Shown here: positions 8,397 through 16,191 of the stretch, piece after piece | Numbering within the stretch: the stretch's first letter is position 1 | Layout of the letters: each line of letters opens with the position of its first letter | Assembly (NCBI RefSeq): GCF_004000945.1 | Contig: NZ_BIMF01000018.1 | Coordinates: 60,042-124,041, forward strand | DNA: 64,000 bases | Reading direction: 5' to 3' | Source: Paenibacillus lautus NBRC 15380 | GTDB taxonomy: Bacteria > Bacillota > Bacilli > Paenibacillales > Paenibacillaceae | Position numbers and translations under genes: made by a program | Notes under the pieces: model-generated | The model's input: only the letters and a program-made list of their open reading frames with translations | What the model was told of the DNA's origin: nothing | Database searches by the model: none

Positions 8397-9635
8397 ATGA
8401 CAGACGCCATCTTTATCGCGCTCCAACTATTCTTGGCCGCGGTGGGTGTGTACCAGTTCGTATTCTCTTTGTTTGGTCTGGTCAAAAGAAAAAAGAAACA
8501 ACAGTTCGAACCCAATAAATCATTTGCAGTGTTAGTTGCTGCTCATAACGAAGAACAGGTTGTCGGTGCATTAATGGAGAACCTGAAACAGCTTAATTAT
8601 CCAAAACATCTGTACGACGTATTTGTCATCTGTGACAACTGTACAGACCGTACAGCAGAGATCGTCCGTGCCCACGGGATGAACGCATGCGTGCGTACGA
8701 ATCAGAATCTTCGAGGCAAAGGTTATGCCATCGAATGGATGCTGAAAGAGCTCTGGGCGATGCCGCGCCAGTATGACGCGGTCGTCATGTTTGACGCGGA
8801 TAATCTGGCGGATCCGAATTTCTTGATTGAAATGAACAATGATCTTTGCTCTGGAGCGAGAGTTATCCAGGGATATATCGATACCAAGAACCCTGAGGAT
8901 TCCTGGATCACTGCCTCTTACGGGGTGTCTTACTGGTATATAAACCGCTTGTGGCAGCTTTCCCGCAGCAATCTGAACATGGCGAACTTCCTTGGCGGTA
9001 CGGGAATGTGCTTTGAGACCAATCTCTTGAAGGAGATCGGCTGGGGCGCAACCAGTCTGGTTGAGGACTTGGAGTTCACGATGCGCAGCGTTATGCGCGG
9101 CGTGTATCCGAAGTTCAACTATGACGCGAAGGTATTTGACGAAAAGCCGCTTACGTTTAAGGCTTCCGCCAGACAACGCCTGCGCTGGATGCAGGGTCAC
9201 TTTACGGTTGCCCGTCGTTATTTCTTCCCGCTGCTGTGGCGTGCCATTAAAGAACGCAGCCTTGTGAAGCTGGACTTGGCCTTGTACGGAGTCAACGTTT
9301 ACATCGTACTGCTGACTTTCTTGTTGACGGCCATCATCTGGGTGGACAGCTCATTCTTCAATGGTCCGAATATCGCGAACCTGTACGGTTATTTACCGCT
9401 ATGGCTGAGCTTTACAGCGATCGCGGCGAATGTGTTCACGTTCATGATCGCGATGATTCTGGAGAAGGTGAAGTACAAGAAGGTGTACATGTATCTGGTG
9501 CTGTTCCCGATTTACCTGCTGTCGTGGTATCCCATCACGGTGTATGCGTTCTTCACGCAGAACAACAAGCAGTGGAGCCATACGGAGCATACCCGGGTTG
9601 TGCGCCTTGAAGAAGTTCAAAGCAAACAAGGCTAA
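8397..9635 (+). CDS. membrane-bound glycosyltransferase family 2
   Basis: A 412-residue processive-type GT2 enzyme of the cellulose/hyaluronan/poly-GlcNAc synthase-like fold. An N-terminal membrane helix (~5-28) precedes the catalytic domain: VLVAAHNEEQVV (~46-57), DNCTDRT, the metal-binding DAD in VMFDADN (~131-137), a LVEDLEFTMR block supplying the catalytic Asp, and the Q-x2-RW motif in RQRLRWMQGH (~256-265). Three or four helices follow at the C-terminus. It would build or extend an extracellular polysaccharide from a nucleotide sugar at the inner membrane face. No other polysaccharide genes are adjacent, so the polymer is unknown. The long leader suggests post-transcriptional control. 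Confidence 0.88.
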   Translation: MTDAIFIALQLFLAAVGVYQFVFSLFGLVKRKKKQQFEPNKSFAVLVAAHNEEQVVGALMENLKQLNYPKHLYDVFVICDNCTDRTAEIVRAHGMNACVRTNQNLRGKGYAIEWMLKELWAMPRQYDAVVMFDADNLADPNFLIEMNNDLCSGARVIQGYIDTKNPEDSWITASYGVSYWYINRLWQLSRSNLNMANFLGGTGMCFETNLLKEIGWGATSLVEDLEFTMRSVMRGVYPKFNYDAKVFDEKPLTFKASARQRLRWMQGHFTVARRYFFPLLWRAIKERSLVKLDLALYGVNVYIVLLTFLLTAIIWVDSSFFNGPNIANLYGYLPLWLSFTAIAANVFTFMIAMILEKVKYKKVYMYLVLFPIYLLSWYPITVYAFFTQNNKQWSHTEHTRVVRLEEVQSKQG

Positions 9636-9659
9636 TCCCATTTTTTTATTCCCTCTGTG

Positions 9660-9689
9660 TTGACAGAAGATAGGATGACCTGTTATACT
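9660..9689 (+). promoter_or_regulatory. sigma-A promoter for infC operon
   Basis: TTGACA (9660-9665), 18-nt spacer, TATACT (9684-9689). Transcript start expected near 9696. Confidence 0.75.
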
Positions 9690-9695
9690 ATCCTA

Positions 9696-9862
9696 GTCTG
9701 TTAAACAGAATATCTGATTGCAAGCAGAAGCGCCGCTTCTCACCTGACCGACATGTGTTGGCTGGTTTGATCACGAAATCAATGAATGGATTTAACTTCA
9801 TTTGTGAGATGAGTATCAAATAGGGATGTCGGTGATTAACCCGTCATCCCTTTATTTTTTTT
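9696..9862 (+). promoter_or_regulatory. L20-type autoregulatory leader with terminator (infC-rpmI-rplT)
   Basis: In Firmicutes this operon is repressed by L20 binding a leader RNA that ends in a terminator. Here the ~170-nt leader folds extensively (GAAGCGccGCTTC near 9727-9739, further helices to 9820) and ends in a terminator: AGGGATG (9822-9828) pairs with CATCCCT (9845-9851), followed by TTATTTTTTTT. Identification rests on position and architecture, not on a covariance match. Confidence 0.75.
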
Positions 9863-9900
9863 GCAAACAGGAACAACAAGTAATTTGGAGGTGGAGGACT

Positions 9901-10410
9901 ATCAGTAAAGAACATATGATCAATGACGAGATTCGGGCCAAGGAAGTACGTTTGGTTGGTGCCGAAGGTGAACAAATCGGGATCAAGCCGATTCGTGAAG
10001 CACTGCAAATGGCAATTGATCTCAATCTGGATCTGGTGAACGTGGCCCCTCAGGCGAAACCGCCGGTATGCCGCATCATGGACTACGGTAAATTCCGCTA
10101 TGAGCAGCAGAAGAAAGAGAAGGAAGCACGTAAGAACCAGAAAATTGTGGATATCAAAGAAGTATGGTTCCGAGCCAACATTGAGGAGCATGATTATCAA
10201 ACCAAGCTTCGCAATGTCGTTAAGTTTTTGAAAGACGGCGACAAAGTGAAATGCTCCGTGCGTTTCCGTGGTCGTGAAATCACCCATGCTAACATTGGTC
10301 AAAAGATTTTGGAGCGCGTGAAGGTGGAAGTGGCGGATCTCTGCGTCATTGAACGTCAACCGAAATTGGAAGGCCGAAGCATGATTATGATTTTGGCTCC
10401 AAAAGCCTAA
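9901..10410 (+). CDS. infC: translation initiation factor IF-3, probable AUC start
   Basis: IF-3 binds the 30S subunit, prevents premature 50S joining and proofreads the start codon. The protein has the N-domain opening SKEHMINDEIRAKEVRL, the linker KKEKEARKNQK and the C-domain with VRFRGREITHANIG. No ATG, GTG or TTG is usable at the conserved N-terminus: the codon at that place is ATC (9901), 7 nt after GGAGGTG (9887-9893). The first ATG (9916) is 18-23 nt from the ribosome sites. An AUC or other non-standard start fits the known habit of infC to use AUU, which lets IF-3 limit its own synthesis. First gene of infC-rpmI-rplT; the upstream extension of the frame runs through the leader terminator and is not coding. 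Confidence 0.93.
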   Translation: MSKEHMINDEIRAKEVRLVGAEGEQIGIKPIREALQMAIDLNLDLVNVAPQAKPPVCRIMDYGKFRYEQQKKEKEARKNQKIVDIKEVWFRANIEEHDYQTKLRNVVKFLKDGDKVKCSVRFRGREITHANIGQKILERVKVEVADLCVIERQPKLEGRSMIMILAPKA

Positions 10411-10436
10411 GAGAAATTAGAGGAGGAAGTACTACA

Positions 10437-10637
10437 ATGCCTAAAATGAAAACACATAGCAGCCTGAAAGGCCGCTTCAAGATTACTGGTACTGGTAAAG
10501 TTAAACGTTATAAAGCTTACAAAAACCACTTGCTTTCCCACAAATCCAAGCGCGCGAAGCGCGTATTGTCCAATAGCCCAGTTATGGCGCCTGGAGATGT
10601 TAAACGTTTGAAGCAGGGTCTGGCTAACTTGAAATAG
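10437..10637 (+). CDS. rpmI: 50S ribosomal protein L35
   Basis: A basic 66-residue ribosomal protein of the large subunit with the family opening MPKMKTHSSLKGRFK and the HLLSHKSKRAKR core. It lies 26 nt after infC behind a clear AGAGGAGGA ribosome site and 30 nt before rplT, in the conserved order infC-rpmI-rplT. Expression should follow the L20-responsive leader upstream of infC. Confidence 0.98.
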   Translation: MPKMKTHSSLKGRFKITGTGKVKRYKAYKNHLLSHKSKRAKRVLSNSPVMAPGDVKRLKQGLANLK

Positions 10638-10667
10638 TAAACAACAATTATTGGGAGGTCTTTTGAT

Positions 10668-11027
10668 ATGGCACGAGTTAAAGGCGGATTTGTCGTTCGT
10701 CGTCGACATAAAAAAGTATTGAAGCTTGCGAAAGGTTATTTCGGTTCCAAACACCGCATTTTTAAAACAGCGAACGAGCAGGTAATGAAATCCCTCGTTT
10801 ATGCATACCGGGATCGTCGCAATACGAAACGTAATTTCCGTAAATTGTGGATCGTTCGTATCAACGCGGCTGCTCGTCAAAACGGTCTGTCTTACAGCAA
10901 ATTGATGCATGGTCTGAAGCTTGCTGGCGTGGACATTAACCGTAAAATGCTGGCTGATCTGGCTGTTAATGATCTGAACGCGTTCAATTCTTTGGCTACT
11001 GTAGCTAAAGAAAAAGTGAACGCTTAA
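10668..11027 (+). CDS. rplT: 50S ribosomal protein L20
   Basis: A 119-residue assembly protein of the 50S subunit that binds 23S rRNA; in Firmicutes it also binds the infC leader to repress the operon. The basic N-terminal arm (MARVKGGFVVRRRHKKVLKL) and the globular part with KLWIVRINAAARQNGLSYS are both intact. Preceded by GGGAGGT and followed by a strong terminator, it is the last gene of the operon. Confidence 0.98.
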   Translation: MARVKGGFVVRRRHKKVLKLAKGYFGSKHRIFKTANEQVMKSLVYAYRDRRNTKRNFRKLWIVRINAAARQNGLSYSKLMHGLKLAGVDINRKMLADLAVNDLNAFNSLATVAKEKVNA

Positions 11028-11043
11028 TTATACGTGTATGAAG

Positions 11044-11073
11044 AAACCGCCGTAATATTACGGCGGTTTTTTT
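11044..11073 (+). terminator. terminator of infC-rpmI-rplT
   Basis: AAACCGCCGTAAT / ATTACGGCGGTTT perfect 13-bp arms (11044-11069), continuing into a T-run to 11073. Confidence 0.92.
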
Positions 11074-11231
11074 ATTTTGCGCTCCTGTCCGTCATACATA
11101 GGAATCGTAAGCGCTGAATGAAGGGCATGAGGAGTTTTTTACCTATCTTTAGCCATCGTAAGGGCCATGAAACAAGCAAGGGAACTCCTTCCGGAATAGA
11201 TTGAAATGTATATTACCTGAGGAGGGATCTT

Positions 11232-11585
11232 ATGCACAAGCCTGTCAGCAAGGCAAAAGTGAAATCATATGTGGGCAAACAGATCGTAGCGTATAAGAAG
11301 GACGGGACGATGGTGACAGGCAAGCTGGTACGCGTTTCCGGCAACCGCCTTTTTGTAGAACCGGCAACCAAGGGGAAAAAGGTGAAGACCAAGGCGATTC
11401 TTCCGCTCGCATTGTTTGACCTTCTTGCCATTGGGACGGCACCCTATGCGTTCGGTGGAGGCTATGGTGGCGGATTCGGTGGATATCCGGGAGGCTATCC
11501 AGGAGGATACGGCGGCTTCGGACCGGGGTATGGCGGCTTCGGGCCGGGCTTTGGACCTGGTTTCGGACCAGGCTTCTTCTGGTAA
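11232..11585 (+). CDS. glycine-rich tail protein, function unknown
   Basis: A 117-residue protein in two parts. Residues ~8-58 form a basic small-barrel-like region (YVGKQIVAYKKDGTMVTGKL, then VSGNRLFVEP) that looks like an SH3/Sm-type beta barrel, which is an inference. Residues 74-117 are a low-complexity tail of GGY, GGF, PGGY and FGPG units ending in FFW. Such tails occur in spore-surface and structural proteins, so a coat or exosporium role is possible but unproven. The ribosome site GAGGAGGGAT precedes the ATG at 11232. Its TAA (11583-11585) directly abuts the stop codon of the convergent GNAT gene, with no base between. Confidence 0.7.
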   Translation: MHKPVSKAKVKSYVGKQIVAYKKDGTMVTGKLVRVSGNRLFVEPATKGKKVKTKAILPLALFDLLAIGTAPYAFGGGYGGGFGGYPGGYPGGYGGFGPGYGGFGPGFGPGFGPGFFW

Positions 11586-12035
11586 TTAGAGGAACCAAAT
11601 CTTCTCCAACTCATAACATCGGCTGAGTTCGATCATTCTTGTCACCGTATAGCCAAGCTTTCGGTAAAAGTTAAGTCCGGTGTGGTTGCCAATATCCACC
11701 ATAACCTTGGCGCGTTTGCATCCGCGGGATACAGCGAAACGTTCGGCATGTTCCATCAATCGGACACCCCACCGTCTTCGCTGTGCGGTGGATGCAACGG
11801 CCAGCATATCGATATACAGAAGTTCGCCGTGCATCATAAAATGGATAAAGGCAATGATTTTATCGTTATCCTGAGGCGAAGCAACAAGGGTCACGCCGCG
11901 TCGTAATCGAGAGGGAATATCCTTGCGTATGATGTCCAGCTCTTTTTGGGTCATATGGGAAAGCGGGACGAGTTGGGACTCAATGAGTTGTAGAATCATC
12001 GGATCATCCAGCTCCGGTGTTCGATAGCGGATCAT
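11586..12035 (-). CDS. GNAT-family N-acetyltransferase
   Basis: A 149-residue acetyl-CoA-dependent acyltransferase. The GNAT core is visible: beta strands around IIAFIHFMMHGELLYIDMLAV, the acetyl-CoA pyrophosphate loop RRRWGVRLMEHAERFAVSRG and the C-terminal NHTGLNFYRKLGYTVT block. The start at 12035 is chosen because GGGAGG lies 9-10 nt upstream; an in-frame start at 12077 has no ribosome site. Substrate unknown. It is convergent with the glycine-rich gene with zero intergenic bases, so transcripts from both sides must overlap or end inside the opposite gene. Confidence 0.85.
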   Translation of the reverse strand: MIRYRTPELDDPMILQLIESQLVPLSHMTQKELDIIRKDIPSRLRRGVTLVASPQDNDKIIAFIHFMMHGELLYIDMLAVASTAQRRRWGVRLMEHAERFAVSRGCKRAKVMVDIGNHTGLNFYRKLGYTVTRMIELSRCYELEKIWFL

Positions 12036-12180
12036 CGTGTTGTTTCCTCCCTTCACCGCTATTAAGGATAGCTCCATTTATCATATGTAGCAGGGTTTAA
12101 GAGCGTGTTTTGCATCAAGAAGGAGAAGGGATTGCTCCAATTGTGAATGAAAATCTTTCATCGGAAGTAAAATAAATGTG

Positions 12181-12210
12181 TTGACTTCTGGAATGAATGA
12201 ATCATATAAT
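12181..12210 (+). promoter_or_regulatory. sigma-A promoter for the ilv-leu operon
   Basis: TTGACT (12181-12186), 18-nt spacer, TATAAT (12205-12210). Confidence 0.7.
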
Positions 12211-12244
12211 GTTTCTAAACATTTTAACGAATATATCCAATCGG

Positions 12245-12592
12245 CAATGATGAGGACGAAGTTTAAAGGGCTCTTTTGTTCAGAGAGTGGATGGATCAGC
12301 TGAAACCACCACCAAAACCCCTTTTATACGAGCTCACCTCGGAGCTGTTTCCCTGAAAGATGCTACGCTATGACTTTATCGCATTAAGTCGTAACAGCGT
12401 TTATTAGGGGGAATCGTCTTAGTCCACGTTACGGACTGCAGATATTGAAGAGTTGTGTTCATTGTGTTCTTCATACCTGCTGAGGCTTTACACTGCGAAG
12501 TGTAGGGCAAACATGGGTGGTACCACGGAAGCTAAACCTTTCGTCCCTCACACGGAGATACTCCGGGTGTGGCGACGGAAGGTTTTTTTGTT
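12245..12592 (+). promoter_or_regulatory. T-box leader, leucine-specific (CUC specifier)
   Basis: The T-box core GGGTGGTACCACGG (12515-12528) pairs with the uncharged tRNA acceptor end. In Stem I, GAGG...AAAGGG pairs with CCCTTT...CCTC, leaving a specifier loop that holds CTC at 12333-12335, a leucine codon. An AGAGAG motif marks the distal part of Stem I. The terminator AACCTTTCGTC / GACGGAAGGTT ends in a T-run at 12583-12589. Leucine starvation should permit read-through into ilvB. Boundaries are approximate. Confidence 0.88.
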
Positions 12593-12633
12593 GCTTGAAG
12601 GAAGAGTGCCAATATTTGAGAGGAGGATGACTG

Positions 12634-14376
12634 ATGAGCGCGCAAACTCCAGAAGTGCGGTCTACAGAACAATTACGAGAGAAATGGTTGAAGCCTGAAG
12701 TGATTACCGGATCGGAAATCTTGCTTCGGAGTCTTCTGCTCGAAGGTGTCGAATGCGTCTTTGGGTATCCGGGCGGAGCGGTCCTGTACATCTACGATGC
12801 CATGTATGGTTTTGAGGATTTCAATCACGTCTTGACCCGTCACGAACAAGGCGCCATTCATGCAGCTGACGGTTACGCTCGCGCAAGCGGCAAAGTCGGT
12901 GTGTGCATAGCGACTTCAGGACCGGGGGCAACGAACCTTGTGACCGGTATCGCAACAGCTTATATGGATTCCGTTCCGCTCGTTGTGATAACCGGTAACG
13001 TTGCAACAACCCTGATCGGTACGGACGCTTTCCAGGAAGCGGACATTACGGGCATCACGATGCCGATTACGAAACACAGTTATCTGGTAAGAGATGTAAA
13101 GGATCTGCCAAGGGTGATTCACGAAGCCTTCCATATCGCTTCTACCGGCCGCAAAGGTCCGGTACTGATTGATATTCCGAAGGATGTATCCGCGGCAACC
13201 ACGCTGTTCCAGCCGGAAGAACGAATTCAACTGAGAGGATATAATCCTCGGACGGTACCAAACAAACTTCAGTTGGATAAATTGGCCCGTGCGATTGAGG
13301 AAGCCGAGCGTCCTATGATTCTTGCCGGCGGCGGCGTGATTTACTCCGGAGCTCATGAAGGTCTGTACGAATTCGTGAATAAATCCGGGATTCCGATCAC
13401 GACAACGCTTCTGGGTCTGGGTGCCTTCCCGAGCGGTCATGACTTGTGGACAGGAATGCCGGGCATGCACGGAACCTACACCTCGAACCATGGTATTCAG
13501 CAGTCGGACCTGCTAATCAACATCGGGGCAAGATTCGATGACAGGGTTACAGGCAAGCTGGACGGATTCGCGCCACATGCGAAGATCGTTCATATCGACA
13601 TCGACCCGGCAGAGATCGGCAAGAACGTGCCAACCGATATCCCGATTGTCGGCGATGTGAAGACCGTGCTTGAGATGCTGAATCCGCTCGTTCCATACGC
13701 TGCGAAAGCAGATGCCTGGAGAGACCAGATCAGAAAATGGAAAGCCGAATACCCATTCCGTTACGTCGATTCGGATACGGTGCTGAAGCCGCAATGGGTT
13801 ATCGAAATGCTGAACGACACCACAAAGGGTGAAGCGATTGTAACGACTGACGTTGGCCAGCACCAAATGTGGTCCGCTCAGTATTACAAGTTCAACCAGC
13901 CGCGTTCCTGGATCACCTCCGGCGGTCTTGGAACGATGGGCTTCGGATTCCCGTCCGCGATTGGTGCCCAGATGGCGCATCCGGATCGCCTGGTCATTTC
14001 GATCAACGGGGACGGCGGCATGCAGATGTGTTCGCAAGAACTTGCCATCTGTGCCATCAACAACATTCCGGTAAAAATCGTTGTCATCAACAACCAGGTG
14101 CTTGGCATGGTTCGTCAATGGCAGGAGCTGATTTACGATAACCGTTACAGCCACATCGATCTGGCAGGCAGCCCTGATTTCGTCAAGCTGGCTGAAGCCT
14201 ACGGTGTCAAAGGACTTCGTGCCACCACGAAAGAAGAAGCACAGCGTGCTTGGGCCGAAGCGATGGAAACACCGGGACCCGTCCTCGTTGAATTCGTTGT
14301 AGAGAAAGGCGAGAACGTGTATCCGATGGTGACGCAAGGGTCGACAATCGATCAAATGCTGATGGGGGATGCGTAA
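12634..14376 (+). CDS. ilvB: acetolactate synthase, large (catalytic) subunit
   Basis: Thiamine-diphosphate enzyme that condenses two pyruvates to 2-acetolactate (valine/leucine) or pyruvate with 2-oxobutyrate (isoleucine). The 580-residue protein shows the PYR-domain catalytic Glu71 in RHEQGAIHAADGYAR, a central FAD-binding domain, and the GDG...NN TPP motif from Gly-Asp-Gly (~459) to INNQVLGMVRQWQ (~485). The ribosome site GAGAGGAGG precedes ATG 12634. It leads ilvB-ilvN-ilvC-leuA under leucine T-box control; ilvN starts 2 nt after its stop. Confidence 0.97.
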   Translation: MSAQTPEVRSTEQLREKWLKPEVITGSEILLRSLLLEGVECVFGYPGGAVLYIYDAMYGFEDFNHVLTRHEQGAIHAADGYARASGKVGVCIATSGPGATNLVTGIATAYMDSVPLVVITGNVATTLIGTDAFQEADITGITMPITKHSYLVRDVKDLPRVIHEAFHIASTGRKGPVLIDIPKDVSAATTLFQPEERIQLRGYNPRTVPNKLQLDKLARAIEEAERPMILAGGGVIYSGAHEGLYEFVNKSGIPITTTLLGLGAFPSGHDLWTGMPGMHGTYTSNHGIQQSDLLINIGARFDDRVTGKLDGFAPHAKIVHIDIDPAEIGKNVPTDIPIVGDVKTVLEMLNPLVPYAAKADAWRDQIRKWKAEYPFRYVDSDTVLKPQWVIEMLNDTTKGEAIVTTDVGQHQMWSAQYYKFNQPRSWITSGGLGTMGFGFPSAIGAQMAHPDRLVISINGDGGMQMCSQELAICAINNIPVKIVVINNQVLGMVRQWQELIYDNRYSHIDLAGSPDFVKLAEAYGVKGLRATTKEEAQRAWAEAMETPGPVLVEFVVEKGENVYPMVTQGSTIDQMLMGDA

Positions 14377-14377
14377 G

Positions 14378-14863
14378 ATGAGTACAAAACATACCATTGC
14401 CGTACTAGTGAACGACCAGCCGGGTGTCCTGCAGCGCGTATCCGGGTTATTCGGACGCAGGGGCTTTAACATCGAGAGCATTACCGTGGGGCAGTCGGAG
14501 GAATCCGGCTTGTCCCGGATGGTTATCGTAACCACGGGTGATGAAACGACGCTGGAACAGGTGGAGAAGCAGCTCTACAAGCTGATCGATGTAATTAAAG
14601 TTATCAACCTGAGCTCGAAACCGATGGTAGCCAGAGAGCTCGCCCTGATCAAAGTAAAAGCCGAGCCTTCGGCCAGACCGGAAATTATGGGAGTTGTCGA
14701 GACTTTCCGTGCATCCGTCGTGGATATCGGCACAGCCAACCTGATGGTTCAGGTTGTTGGCGATACCGTCAAAATCGATGCTATGATCGAACTGCTTAAG
14801 CCGTATGGCATCCAGGAGCTTTCCCGTACCGGGGTTACCGCGATGATTCGCGGTAATGCGTAA
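14378..14863 (+). CDS. ilvN: acetolactate synthase, small (regulatory) subunit
   Basis: A 161-residue subunit that activates IlvB and confers feedback inhibition by valine. The N-terminal ACT domain (TIAVLVNDQPGVLQRVSGLFGRRGFNIESI split over ~5-35) and the C-terminal ALS_ss_C domain are both present. The start at 14378 follows the ilvB stop by 2 nt, with GGGGG 9 nt upstream; the alternative ATG at 14369 lies inside ilvB. Also called ilvH in Bacillus. Confidence 0.96.
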   Translation: MSTKHTIAVLVNDQPGVLQRVSGLFGRRGFNIESITVGQSEESGLSRMVIVTTGDETTLEQVEKQLYKLIDVIKVINLSSKPMVARELALIKVKAEPSARPEIMGVVETFRASVVDIGTANLMVQVVGDTVKIDAMIELLKPYGIQELSRTGVTAMIRGNA

Positions 14864-14934
14864 TTATTTTATACGATTGTCTTGAACCGGGATAACAAAT
14901 TATAGCTAATATCAGCGTTAGACACCTGCATGTC

Positions 14935-14992
14935 ATGAGCGGGTGTCTCAGCAGATCGAGAATGGATTCGGTCTATTGAGATACCCGCTCAT
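14935..14992 (+). other. strong hairpin between ilvN and ilvC
   Basis: Sixteen-base arms 14935-14950 and 14977-14992 pair with a single G-U, loop 26 nt. No T-run follows and the ilvC ribosome site is ~20 nt downstream. It may be an mRNA processing or stability element, or a weak terminator that tunes ilvC against ilvBN. Confidence 0.55.
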
Positions 14993-15030
14993 CATGAAGG
15001 GTCTTTAAAATCAAAGGAGGACTTATACAA

Positions 15031-16023
15031 ATGGCAATTACTACTTATTATGAACAAGATGCAGAACTCAGCGTGTTGAAAGACAAAACAATCGCGGTTA
15101 TCGGTTATGGAAGCCAAGGTCATGCTCAAGCGCAAAACCTGCGTGACAGCGGACTTCAGGTTGTCATTGGTCTTCGTGAAGGCAAGTCGTTCGACAAAGC
15201 GAAAAACGATGGTTTCGAAGTGCTTCCTGTAGCTGAAGCCGTTAGCCGTGCAGATGTGGTGCAGATCCTGATGCCGGACGAAACACAAGCAGCGGTGTAC
15301 AAGAACGATATCGAGCCAAACCTGAAAAAAGGCGCGGCACTGATGTTCTCCCACGGTTTCAACGTTCATTTTGGTCAGATCGTAGCTCCTAAAGACAACG
15401 ACGTTCTTCTGGTGGCGCCTAAATCCCCAGGTCACATGGTTCGCCGTACGTATGTTGAAGGCTTTGGCGTACCTGGATTGATTGCAATCGAGAAAGATGC
15501 AACTGGACAAGCTAAGGCGATCGGTCTTGCTTATGCTAAAGGTATCGGTTGTACTCGTGCAGGCGTTATCGAAACTTCCTTCCGCGAAGAAACCGAAACC
15601 GACTTGTTCGGTGAGCAAGCGGTATTGTGCGGCGGTGTATCCGCATTGGTCAAAGCCGGTTTTGAAACATTGACTGAAGCTGGATACGCGCCGGAAATGG
15701 CATACTTCGAGTGCCTGCATGAGCTGAAATTGATCGTGGACATGATCTATGAAGGTGGTCTTGCAAGCATGCGCGACTCCATCAGCAACACGGCGGAGTA
15801 CGGCGACTATGTAACAGGCCCGCGCGTGGTAACCGAAGATACGAAGAAGGCAATGAAAGAAGTCCTCTCCGATATTCAACAAGGTAAATTCGCTCGCGAC
15901 TTTATCCTTGAGAATCAATCGGGACGTGCTTTCCTGACAGCTACCCGCCGCAACGAGTCCGAGCATCCGATTGAAGTGGTTGGTGCGGAGCTTCGCGAAA
16001 TGATGCATTGGATCAAGAAATAA
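15031..16023 (+). CDS. ilvC: ketol-acid reductoisomerase, class I
   Basis: Isomerises and reduces 2-acetolactate to 2,3-dihydroxyisovalerate with NADPH and Mg2+, the second step of branched-chain synthesis. At 330 residues it is the short class I form. The Rossmann motif GYGSQGHAQAQNLRDSG sits at ~25-41, GLREGKSF forms the cofactor-specificity loop, and the metal-binding helices show ETETDLFGEQ and ELKLIVDMIYEGG. AAAGGAGG precedes the ATG. It is third in the operon, flanked on both sides by strong hairpins, which suggests segmental control of mRNA levels. Confidence 0.98.
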   Translation: MAITTYYEQDAELSVLKDKTIAVIGYGSQGHAQAQNLRDSGLQVVIGLREGKSFDKAKNDGFEVLPVAEAVSRADVVQILMPDETQAAVYKNDIEPNLKKGAALMFSHGFNVHFGQIVAPKDNDVLLVAPKSPGHMVRRTYVEGFGVPGLIAIEKDATGQAKAIGLAYAKGIGCTRAGVIETSFREETETDLFGEQAVLCGGVSALVKAGFETLTEAGYAPEMAYFECLHELKLIVDMIYEGGLASMRDSISNTAEYGDYVTGPRVVTEDTKKAMKEVLSDIQQGKFARDFILENQSGRAFLTATRRNESEHPIEVVGAELREMMHWIKK

Positions 16024-16118
16024 GAATATATAGAATTCATAAGGAATTCTTCCGGGTATGGAGCAGTCAAGCATGAGATGGATGGTGCTGCTGCATGGGA
16101 CCCGTTAGATTAAAGCAG

Positions 16119-16152
16119 CCGGCGGCAGGGGATTAAGTCAACCTGCCGCCGG
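16119..16152 (+). other. GC-rich hairpin between ilvC and leuA
   Basis: CCGGCGGCAGG (16119-16129) and CCTGCCGCCGG (16142-16152) are perfect 11-bp arms with a 12-nt loop. No T-run follows. As with 14935-14992, a processing or mRNA-stabilising role is possible. Confidence 0.6.
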
Positions 16153-16191
16153 ATGTTTACGTCAAGCGATAAACTTCAAGGAGGTGCCGAC

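Noticed and set aside
9826..9900. N-terminal extension of infC starting at 9826
   Set aside because: It translates through the leader's terminator hairpin and T-run and adds residues absent from IF-3; the conserved protein begins at about 9901.
13513..14535. 340-codon open frame on the minus strand across ilvB/ilvN
   Set aside because: Antisense shadow of a conserved enzyme with no ribosome site and no recognisable domain.
14992..16074. 360-codon open frame on the minus strand across ilvC
   Set aside because: Antisense shadow; composition is unlike a real protein and ilvC is intact on the + strand.
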